DNA from: Nymphaea colorata
Lineage: Eukaryota; Streptophyta; Magnoliopsida; Nymphaeales; Nymphaeaceae
DNA: 16,718 nucleotides
Assembly (NCBI RefSeq): GCF_008831285.2
Contig: NW_022205185.1
Span: 1 to 16,718, forward strand
Reading direction: 5' to 3'
Shown here: positions 1 to 8,862 of the stretch, in pieces
How the letters are laid out: every line of letters starts with the position of its first letter
How positions within the stretch are numbered: the first letter of the stretch is position 1
Made by a program: the position numbers and the translations under genes
The notes under the pieces: generated by a model
What the model saw: only the letters and a program-made list of their open reading frames with translations
Told to the model about the DNA's origin: nothing
The model's database searches: none

Positions 1-2
1 CA

Positions 3-317
3 ATAGATAAGTCAAGCTACTTTGAGAAAAATTCTACTCAAACCATTAAAGACAAAGGTATAGATAAGCTTCAAAATTTCCAAATAAGAAATTCCATTAG
101 CAAAAGGATTGCTGATACAACAAATGGTTACTTGTTGTCACTATTAAACACAAAAGAGTAAGCTAAATTTCTATCAATTGAAGCAGAATGTTTGCTTAAA
201 GAGTGGTTGAACTTGGATTGTTTGCCTGGAGCAAAACAAGAGCTACTAAAGAATTTCATAATAAAGATTCTGAGGGTACTAAAGAACAATGAATCCATTC
301 GATCAGAAACAGAATAG
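3..317 (+). pseudogene. Coding-like fragment of unknown family, one internal stop
   Basis: Frame 3 reads from position 3 to a TAG at 315-317 with one interruption, a TAA at 159-161. The translation looks like a real, charged, helix-forming protein. It contains NGYLLSLLNTKE before the stop and then AKFLSIEAECLLKEWLNLD and CLPGAKQELLKNF. That composition is unusual for AT-rich non-coding DNA, and the other two frames are full of stops. I do not recognise the family. It may be the last exon of a plus-strand gene lying mostly left of the window, or an old exon copy. The single TAA could be a real nonsense mutation or a base error. Orientation is opposite to the E3 gene at 1161-2918, so it is not part of that gene. 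Coding origin is inferred from composition only. Confidence 0.4.
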
Positions 318-1160
318 ATCAGAAAACTGGAAAGATGAAGTAAATCTTCAAGTCAATTTACTCATTAGGGACATGTCACAAGTTTTTGTTTACACCCTTG
401 AGCTCAAAAAAATTGCTCATTCCTATATACTTTGTGTTGTTTTATGAATTTCCATTTTAAAATGCATTTTGCTTGTACCAGTCTGCACATGTATGCATGT
501 GATACAAAGATTTTATAGGAATTTTATATATGCTATTAAATGCCCCTTCGAAGACTCACCTACTCACTCCTATTGTGATGATCATGAAAACCTGCTAAAT
601 CAACACTTGTTCACAGATTTTAAAGTAAATGTTCAACTCATCAGCTGGTGTCCAGTCCATCAATAGAATGAATTCTAGCATTATTTTGTTCATGTTAGCT
701 ATACATTTCAAGTAACTTGGGAAATATTTGAATCAAGAGTTTTACAGTCATATCTCTGTGACTGACGACTTAACTTTTCAGTTTCTCCTGCAAGGCTGCA
801 ACCTTTATCCATAGCATAAAAATCTCGCCAGTACTACTGTGTTTTAACAACATTCCAGTGAAATTCAAGTCACATTAGATGCCACGAGAAGGTTGCACGT
901 CACCACCCTCTGCATGACTGATAAACTATGGTGCTAGATAATCTTGAACCATGCCATCAACAAACCTTCGCTTAGGCCAAAATTCCAACGAGGAAATATA
1001 AGAATATGTAGCTAGATTCTAGAACTATTGCAATATATGAACATACAGAAGCACAAAGAAGTGTTTAGCATATCCATTCTTAACGGCCTCAAACTTTCCC
1101 AGAGGAAACAATGCAGTTCAACAACATAATCAAAGTTAACCCTTCCATGTTTAGTCATAC
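318..1160. other. No gene recognised; probable intron or flank of the E3 gene
   Basis: This AT-rich stretch holds only short chance frames. If the candidate splice donor at 1160-1159 (minus strand) is used, the region is the start of an intron of the E3 ligase gene. I read the minus strand for WD40 repeats that should follow and found none, so the missing exons would lie left of the window or have been lost. Confidence 0.4.
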
Positions 1161-2918
1161 CCCAATGGCTAAGCCGTGATGCAATCAAGGTGACCCCTCA
1201 GAGTGATAGTTTTGCCACCATCATTGGGAATTTGCTCAACAACCTTATCGTCAAATGTCTGAGTGACGGTGACACGACGACACCCCTCCGAAGTATGCCC
1301 AATGTTGACATTACTGCACGACTCTGAGTTTAGGCCTGAACCATCGACCAAGGCAACTTGATCAACCTTATCTAGCATTGACCCTTTATCCCTCTGCTGG
1401 GAGGAATTAGAACATCTATGTACAGAATAGAGATGAGCAAGCACCAAGCACCATTCAACTTTCTCATGTTGAAATTGCACTTGCAATTCATCAGAACCAC
1501 ATCCGTAGGTAATGGCCTTAAGGCCTTTCCAGACATCACTCATTTGAGGGCGTGTATCCACGTCAAGATCCAAGCATTTTGAAAGAACATTATGCAACTC
1601 TTCAAATTTTGCACCAAATATAGGTGCCATATCAGCTACCTTTCTCTTTATATACAACTCATATAATCACCTACACCGACACCAATGCTTTCTCTGCTTT
1701 CTGCGAAGCAATAACCATAATAGCCAGAGAGAAACTCGTCAACAAATGGGTCTTCGAGAATCAGCTTAATTAACATACACGCCAATGACCATACATCGGA
1801 TTTACAAGAAAAGGAAGCTTCCAACTCAAATTTGGCATCAGAGTGATTCAAATTTGTTGTTGATGAACCAGCGCCTAAGTTCTCACTGTACAGCCTCTTG
1901 AAAGCCTCTGGGCTGATAAATATTTGTTTTGAAACTAAATCGTCAAATTCATCTTCTTCGCTTCGATCTACCATGGAGCCAAGGAAGGCCTCCTGAATTC
2001 TTTTTTTTTCCAGAAGACTGTTGCTTAGATCGATTAAGACGTGCCCGTATTCATCAAAACCAAAGCAAACAGGGCTCAGAAACCCAAGAACTATGCCTTG
2101 TGAGTGCAAGACCATGACAGCTTCACAAATCTCCAATGCCAAACTTGAGAACCTGACATAACATCTCTTGAATCAGGCGAACATCCAATAGGTTTCACCA
2201 AACACCCACCTCTCAATCCATCTAAAATTGACCGATTTTCCAGACGAAATCTCTCAAACACCAGGAAAACTCGCCCGTCGGAATTCATCACAAGCCATAA
2301 AGCTTACAAACCCTTCGACCCATCGCTGATGCTTTCAACAGAAACGTCAATTCGTCCTTCTCAAACCTACTGAGACCATCCAAAATCTTCAAAATTCTCA
2401 AACCATAGGTAAGCCTAATCACAGAACCAGATGAACCACCATCACCAATGAGAAGCGGCAGCAAACCAACATTCTGGTTCTTCCTTAAACATGACCAAGA
2501 CGAGGACGCCACCCCAAGGAAATATCAGAGTCCCCTTTCTCATCCAAGACCTGAATGACATCACTGGGAACGGTCAAATCCTTCCAACTTCTGCAACTTC
2601 TATCTGTGGGGAGCCCAAACAAGGAACCATCTGATGAATTCTTGATAGAACTCGAAGGTGGTGCTCTCTGGGCTGTCTTCTGTGAGGTGCTATGAGGGAT
2701 TAACCTCAGGAGATCGATGTTCTTGGGCAATCCAGAGGGCCCCTGAGCGGGGAACTTCGCAACCTGATTGCACTCTGGGCACTTGATGCTGTTGGGGAGG
2801 TAGGGGGAAGCTGCTGGAGGCAGGGCTCGCAGATGGTGTGGCCGCAGGAGAGCACCCTTGGAACGGCCTCCTCCCCGTTGTACACCAGAAGGCAAACGGG
2901 GCACTCGGGGACCTCCAT
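1161..2918 (-). CDS. RING finger / protein-kinase-like / WD40 E3 ubiquitin ligase, N-terminal exon, six frameshifts
   Basis: Probable E3 ubiquitin ligase of the plant family joining RING, kinase-like and WD40 domains (Arabidopsis At1g21651 type, related in layout to KEG). The start ATG is at 2918. The RING is complete: C6, C9, C25, H27, C30, C33, C47 and C50. It is followed by the family-like GPSGLPKNIDLLRL. The kinase-like part has FLVFERFRLENRSILDG, EICEAVMVLHSQG, SDVWSLACMLIKL and RPQMSDVWKGL. The HRD loop reads LGFLSPVCF and DFG reads DLS, so it looks like a pseudokinase. The reading ends in LRGHLDCIT, the usual start of the WD40 block, next to a possible donor GTATGA. The frame must shift near 2803-2807, 2512-2515, 2288, 2152, 1655 and 1172; each needs exactly one added base, giving 588 codons. 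WD40 exons are not in the window. Either a living gene with sequence errors or a very young pseudogene; I favour the first. Confidence 0.8.
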
Positions 2919-3930
2919 GGCGGGCCTTCTTCCATTCGACGGCCTCTAGTCTTCTGCCATCTCCTACTTAGAAGGTGAAGGGGTTTCGTTCACACAACAA
3001 CCCCTCTGTGCAAACCGCTGACTGGAGACACTACATGGCAGCGTTGAAACTCAGAAACGATGTCAAAGCGACGACCTTTTGATGGTGTTCCTTCTATATA
3101 GAGTTTGACAGGCAGAGACATTCTTCCACACTCTTGCGCCTGAAGGGGAGAAGGATGCACGGTTGCCTGAATAAGTCTTCCAAGGTGAACAGCACCGACC
3201 ACTTTTCTGAAAATGTTGATCTTTGAGCCTAAGTAAATTATCTGATGATCCATCCTCGCCGTAGGTTGCAGCTAATATCTGGTAACTTTAAAATAATTTT
3301 TTAATTTATTTTACTTGTATATCAAAGCATCCATATTCGTACTTACATCCTTCACGCTTAGGATGGAAAGGTATCTAACGCAACTACATATTGCTCTATT
3401 TTAGCTGTTCATTAGTTACGTATTTTTAAAATATCCCCGAATTTAGTACTTAATTTTTAATCCAAACTTTTGATTCAAAACTCTTTTTGAAAGTTGAATG
3501 TGTTTGCACATCACACATTTTATGCATATAAATGTAGAGATATCCTTGTCCAGATTTTAATTACATGATGCCTGCAGCACGACCAATATCACTACGCCAT
3601 CACGACAAGACAACTTGAATGAACTAAACATTTTTGATGTGTTAGGAACCAGTATCATCATATTTTATTAAGAAGAAAGTATCAAACATCTTCATGATAC
3701 AACAGAACCATGATCGGTTTTAGGAAAAACCCATCCAACAATCTCATGTTACAGCAAAAACATTATCATCCTATTCAAAATGAGGGTATTTTTGAAAAAA
3801 AAAAGATATTTCAACAAAATCAAAGACTTTTTGCGAAATTTAAGGATATCTTGAAAAAGTTGAGCATTTTGAGAATTTTGAAAAAGAAATCGTGGGTATT
3901 TTAAAAAATTACCATGATGCCTCAATCCTT
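2919..3930. other. Upstream region of the E3 gene; no other gene supported
   Basis: This should hold the leader and promoter of the minus-strand E3 gene, but I see no convincing TATA box at a fixed distance. An 87-codon minus-strand frame at 2990-3253 lies just upstream. It has no recognisable domain and could be leader sequence, an upstream ORF or chance. From about 3290 on, the DNA is AT-rich with poly-T and poly-A runs and no coding signal. Confidence 0.4.
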
Positions 3931-3939
3931 GGGCCTGAT

Positions 3940-4620
3940 AGGAGTCCTTGACTTGGATTTGGATCTGAAACCCAGCCCAAATATTAAGGCATGCCAATAT
4001 TGGAATTTTGGAGTCTGAAATGGATTCATGCAATGGATATGGATCTTGATTATGGACTTGGATATGAAAAAAGGATCATGAACTCGTTGTTGTAATTGGA
4101 TCTGGATCAAAACCTCAGAATGGATCTAAAATAACATATTTTGAATTCGAGTCTGGATATCATATTTGAGCCTGGCTCTCATTTTTTTAATTTGGATCAA
4201 TATAAAAAACAGAATTGGATCTAGTTTTAGATCAGGACTAAAGATTTGGATCTTTTGTCTAGATGATATTGAGATTGGATCTAAATCTCAGATTTGGATC
4301 AAATGGCTCCAGAATTGGGATTTGGATCTAGTTCAGATCTGTAATTACGTTTTGGATATGGGTTGGATTCGAAATCCTGTTTTGGATTTGGATCTAATGG
4401 TGGGATTGGACCTTTGAATCTAAAGATTGAATTTGGATCCACATTTGATTCTAAGGTTTGGTTTTGAATATAAACTTGAGATTTGATCTGGCTGTAGGGT
4501 TTGTTTTGGATATGGATTTGGGATTTGGATCCATATCTTGATCTAAATATCTGTTTTGGTCTCTGAATGAGTTTTTCAATTGGATCCATATCAGAACTTG
4601 GATATGAATTATGAAGTCTA
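3940..4620. repeat. Degenerate GGATC/TTGGAT-rich short-period repeat
   Basis: About 680 bp are built from variants of a short unit close to ATTTGGATCT. The core TTGGAT or TGGATC recurs dozens of times, for example around 3950, 4040, 4100, 4210, 4250, 4280, 4320, 4390, 4430 and 4530. Spacing is irregular, so it is an old, drifted microsatellite or minisatellite. The strands are strongly asymmetric: TGGAT on plus, ATCCA on minus. The bias produces long minus-strand frames rich in Asp-Pro-Asn-Pro and Lys-Ser-Gln-Ile; these are by-products, not genes. Confidence 0.75.
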
Positions 4621-5006
4621 AATTGGGGTTGTACAATATTATATCCAAATGTCTCCTTTTCGAGTGTGAATTTCTGAATGGTTGTGTCAAGCTAGCCATT
4701 CAGAAGGCTTGCACTCTCAAATCTGTCCATCAGGTACGAGTTTGGAAACTTTAGGAACAATAATGACTCAAAATTGGCTTGGTCTTGCAAGAATTTACTG
4801 AAGGCTTAAGCTTCTGGCGAGAACGCTGATCAACTAGCTGAGCGGTTCTTGACTCAAGCAAGGCCTTCATAGATTGAAACTTGAACCAGTATTTACCTGG
4901 ACGTAAATGGCTTAAACCTTTCTTTCTCTTTTCCCGTTCATGTTAATTGGTTTTTATTACTTGTCAGACTCCTAGTTTGATTACTGTTTGCTTGTTTTTC
5001 AAACAG
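4621..5006. other. No gene recognised; ends in an intron-like acceptor
   Basis: I found no N-terminal TBC-protein exons here. The last 60 bases are T-rich and end in TTTTTCAAACAG at 4995-5006. That looks like the 3' end of an intron kept in the decayed TBC-domain gene that follows. Confidence 0.35.
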
Positions 5007-6650
5007 AAAGCACCTGGGGATGCTTTGTTCAAAATTCTGAGCTGGAGATTATGTTTGATCAGGATTTTTCAAGACTATATCCAGAGAAGGCAGTTACTGT
5101 CAGGCAATGCTGCTGCGGATGTTGCTGCTTTGGTGCCTCAAGTACCAAGAAACTCAATATAGACAAGACAAATTTTTTGTATTTGTTGATTTGACAGACA
5201 CTATCTTGCTTGCTTTGTTAAATATGATGGATTGGATGTGGTGAATAACCTTCAGTCCATCCTGGGGAAGGTAGCGAGTTATTGACTTTCCAGTCCTGAC
5301 TGCTGGCTGTCATTAAGAAGTTTGACTTATCAGAAGCATGTTTGGAAGATTGTCTTGTTTCTCCTTCATGCTTTTCTCACCCATTTTTTGAAGAATGCAC
5401 AGTTGTGGACTGTCGGTTTTGAGGCCAAATCTTCTTAGTTCTATATCGGTCACTTTCTGTTCAATTCTGTTTCAGAAATGAGTGAACTTTCGACACCATT
5501 CTTACATGTGCTTTATGTTGACGTACAATATTTCGTTAATTGAGGAAGCTCCATTGGAACCATTTCCATGACAGGTTTTACCTCTGTATCTTCACGGAGA
5601 ATTTTGTGGAAATGAATGACAGATTTCTAGATAGCAGTCCTTATCTTTTTACGAATCAAGCATTGCAAAATGCGGCTGGTGATAGTTTGTCAGGAAGTTT
5701 GGGAAAGGTCACTAGTCTGGACGAGACTGATCCTGATGTGAGGACTATCAAATTAGCATGTTCTGCATATGAAGCAGAAGTAGAACTTGGAATTATTTTG
5801 ATTTATGGAACATGACGCTTATTGCATATTTGTTGCTTTAATGACAGGAGCAGGCACATGATAGCCATGGCGGACTTTTTTTCTACTTCGCCTCCCATTG
5901 GATCTCTGACAAGCTTGCCTTCAGTTATTGAAACATCTTTCATTATACCACTTGTTGTCAGTTGGTTGCTCATCATTGTATTGTCATCTGGTAGATCTTT
6001 TTAAAATAATCCCCTTGATTCTAATGAGGTCTGCGATTTTCAGTTTGGAATAACAAGATCTTATTGTGGAAATTTATTTCAGCATTTACTGTTTCCATGT
6101 TGCTTCAACTGCGATCTTCTTTGCTAGGCACTGAAAATGCCAATTCCTGTCTTCAGAAACTGTTGAACTTCCCCAGAATGTAGATGTCAAGGACTGTTGA
6201 AAAGGCACGATCACTACAGGTTCTTGCTTTTGACACTAGTATTTCTGCGGACGAATCACTTGCTGCAACAAGTTCACAGCAACCTCCCATTTTGACCTTA
6301 CAAAAGCGACTGGAAGAGACACTGGTTCTAAAGCAGACACCCTGAACACCAGCAACGCAGTTACTGAAAAACTACTTCCCTCTAAACCTCGCAAATTATG
6401 GACTAAATTCCATCGGTTTTGGAGTTTGGACGAAACAGGGATGAGGGAAGACCAATAAAGGAGATGATGCTGACCAAAGAAGACACAAAGCCCAAGGTGT
6501 GCTCAGAGACCACCCTGGTTCAGTAACTGCAGATGGGCGTCACGCTTGCTTCCTACCTAGAACTGGAAGAGATGATGCAGAAAAAATTTTAGGGGCACTT
6601 TAAGAAGTCTTGGAAGTCAATGATTGAAAATATTCTGGCATTTTTTTAGA
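5007..6650 (+). pseudogene. Decayed TBC-domain Rab-GTPase-activating protein (TBC1D5 / gyp1p-like)
   Basis: Intact relatives (Arabidopsis At4g29950 and At5g57210 type) stimulate GTP hydrolysis by Rab GTPases in membrane traffic. Pieces appear in the right order but in changing frames: ELEIMFDQDFSRLYPE (near 5040-5086); MLLRMLLLWCLKYQETQYRQ (5107-5166), which holds the RQ of the glutamine-finger motif; MSELSTPFLHVLYVDVQYF (5478-5534); KLHWNHFHDRF (near 5546); a SLDETDPDVRTI to AEVELGIIL stretch (near 5716-5800); FMEHDAYCIF (5802-5831); IAMADFFSTSPP; SLYHLLSVGCSSLYCHLVDL (5940-5999); VSMLLQLRSSLLGTENANSC (near 6091-6150) and VEKARSLQVLAFDTSISADE. Likely acceptors at 5006 and 5475 show that it kept introns, so it is not a processed copy. 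In-frame stops follow MTGAG and LLNFP. The block for the second half of the TBC domain is missing between 6000 and 6085. An AATAAA lies at 6716-6721. It cannot encode a working GAP. Confidence 0.78.
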
Positions 6651-6734
6651 CTTCAACTGTAATGTAATATATTATTTGTTAATCACATTGTAATTTTGTG
6701 GATGTGCATCCTCCAAATAAAGCGTAAGAGGAAG

Positions 6735-6858
6735 CTATAAGATCTGCAAGTGTAGAGAAGACCTTGATCAATATGATGGTGTAGAGAACCTACTTTCTTT
6801 GGAACCTATAAGATCTGCAAGTGTGAGCAAGGCCTTGATCTATATGTGTGTAGAAACC
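6735..6858 (+). repeat. Imperfect direct repeat, two copies of about 55 bp
   Basis: Copies at 6735-6790 and 6806-6858 both begin CTATAAGATCTGCAAGTGT, share CCTTGATC, and end near GTGTAGA(G/A)AACC. They are offset by 71 bp and differ by a few substitutions and small gaps. They lie just past the dead TBC gene and probably arose by local duplication. Confidence 0.7.
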
Positions 6859-8230
6859 AGACACTGGATCTACAAGCAATTTATCTGATCTGTAAGCTAC
6901 TCAAGGTTCTCTTCTACGAATCAATATAGTTCTGGCTGTTTAACTTGGTAGTCATCTTTTTTCATCTAACGATTGAAAGAATTACCTCAGCGACTTGAAC
7001 ATAGATTTACTGATTAAAGAAGCCTCTAGCCTCCGTTTTTATGTGACGATGATATTTCGTTCGTATTATTGTGCTGCAACAGATCTTCTGTATTCTCACT
7101 GTCTACTACACATGTAGAGCAGTGAATTCAACATCTTCAGTGTCCAAAGCGCCAGGTTTGCATACCAAGCTGGGGATGTAAAGTGAGAAAACCCCGTGTA
7201 GCCATGCAGAGGCTTCTGTTCAATTGGTCATATGCAAGAGAATACATATACCGTGTCAGAGTTTGCATGCAGGACAGACATTCTTGCATGCCCAGAAATT
7301 GCACTCCTGTCGCCTGACATCAAAATAAGAGCAGTGCTGTGCTTTCATACCAGGAATGACAAAATGAAATTGATTTGAAAGGTCCTCTCATTACCTTTTT
7401 CCCTGTGCAATTAGATGAACAATGAAAGAAGATGGAGAACAGCGGATACAAACCGAAGTAAGTGATTGTTACACCCAATTCGATCAAATATTTTATTTGG
7501 CTAAAGTATAAAGATGGTTAACACGGACTGTTAACACCTTTTTAATGTCGATCCCACTTGACCGAGGCCGACTGTACCTTTGACTCAACCGGCACGTGTG
7601 AGGGTTAATCTAGGTTCGTATGCTTCCCTTGCAAGTATACATCAGATAGCCTACCTGCATTTTCCTTGGACCAGGCCAACATCATCTTCGAAATGTAGAA
7701 GAGCCTCTTGATTACGATTACGAATATATATGGCCACAAAGTGTAAAGTTTACAGATCCAACATTACTTGAACAGTTTCTTGAGAACATAGTGTTTGTCT
7801 TGGCACTTCCATGTCCCTCTTCACATCTGCATATACATCTCTCTCTCTCTCTCTCTCGATTGGTAAGAAGGCTCACCAGACACCAACCTGACAACGGGAT
7901 AATTCGATCGGCCTCCTTAGAAACCAATCTGGAGGTTCATCCTTCTAGATTCTTCCCCAACAGGCCAACAGTGCGACCCAGCAGAAAACTAGCAGCAACT
8001 TGGCCTTCAATGCAAACTGCAAATGAGAATTACGACCCACGACCATTAATTATTTTTAGTATGCTGTCTATCGTCGACGTTTCTGGTCAAGGAAATCTGA
8101 CGCTTCAGATCACAGTCACTTTAACACTTTCACTCAATGTTGTAATGGCTTTAACATATGCAATAACGTAATGTAACGTATTGTATTTTAAAAAAAATAT
8201 AATTAGAAAAAAATAATAAGTCTCAAAAAT
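6859..8230. other. Gene-poor stretch; no gene supported
   Basis: I see no conserved protein, tRNA or clear transposon here. The only marked structures are a small perfect inverted repeat at 7517-7535 (GTTAACA, five-base loop, TGTTAAC) and a TC microsatellite at 7838-7857. A 126-codon frame at 7791-8171 runs through the microsatellite and has no recognisable domain. Confidence 0.45.
7838..7857. repeat. (TC)10 microsatellite
   Basis: Ten uninterrupted TC units, directly visible. Confidence 0.95.
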
Positions 8231-8254
8231 ATAAAAATCAATAAAAATTATTGT

Positions 8255-8395
8255 ATTGTACTTATATCGTATCGTAACCATATCATACGATACGGTGCCT
8301 GTATCGTAACTGTACGATACAGGTGCTATCGTATCGCATTTTTGAAACGTGACAATATGTATTGTACGATGCGGCCCTGTATTATATGATACATA
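8255..8395. repeat. CGATAC/GTATCG-rich inverted-repeat cluster
   Basis: The words GTATCG and CGATAC alternate many times in about 140 bp. The core is a perfect hairpin: CCTGTATCGTA at 8298-8308, loop ACTG, TACGATACAGG at 8313-8323. It extends imperfectly outward, with ATACGATA (8285-8292) facing TATCGTAT (8327-8334). This may be the middle of a small fold-back or MITE-like element. I could not define terminal repeats or a target duplication. Confidence 0.65.
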
Positions 8396-8862
8396 CAACA
8401 CTGTTTCACCTGTAATCAACGGCTCATCCATCAAGAGGCATCCTACCAAGAGAAAATAGCCATATATGGTTTCTTGCATATAGACAGCAACCCACCGTAA
8501 CTTCCACGCAGATACCAAAAGGAATTGCATCCAACCTTCTCCGGCTGCAGGCAACCAATCAAGGGAAACTTGAGTATAAATAGCACCAACCAACAGAATT
8601 GGCTAGCCAACATCATTTAAAACTTAGACTGGAGATTACATTCTCAAAGGCTATTGGTTCCTGATTAGTCAAATACTCGTTCCTGCCACCTGAAAGGATA
8701 ACGGCCATAACAGACCCCTGCCATCTCTCTCTCTCTCTCTCTCTCATGTACACACATTCATACAATCCAACTAGGATGCATTCTGATTATTATTAAGGCC
8801 AAAATCTTCTAGTAATTAAAATTTTGTCCATATGTTGTATTTCTCACTACAAAAGATATCTT
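8396..8862. other. 3' flank of RPS16; no gene supported
   Basis: This lies downstream of the minus-strand RPS16 stop codon and should hold its 3' untranslated region near 8800-8862. I see no clear canonical AATAAA on the minus strand. A 162-codon minus-strand frame at 8105-8593 crosses the CGATAC hairpin cluster and looks accidental. A TATAAATA word on the plus strand near 8574 has no gene after it. Confidence 0.4.
8724..8745. repeat. (TC)11 microsatellite
   Basis: Eleven uninterrupted TC units, directly visible, downstream of RPS16. Confidence 0.95.

Noticed and set aside
2990-3253. 87-codon minus-strand frame just upstream of the E3 start
   Set aside because: No domain, and it sits where the E3 leader or promoter is expected. 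It may be an upstream ORF, but nothing in the sequence supports a protein.
3749-4699. Several 60-96 codon frames in the repeat field
   Set aside because: They only translate the TGGATC-type repeat, giving Asp-Pro-Asn or Lys-Ser-Gln runs.
7791-8171. 126-codon plus-strand open frame
   Set aside because: Part of it translates a TC microsatellite into Ser-Leu repeats, and the rest has no recognisable family.
8105-8593. 162-codon minus-strand open frame
   Set aside because: It crosses the CGATAC hairpin cluster and AT-rich runs, and has no domain, no neighbouring exon and a low-complexity hydrophobic tail. It is best explained by chance and repeat composition.
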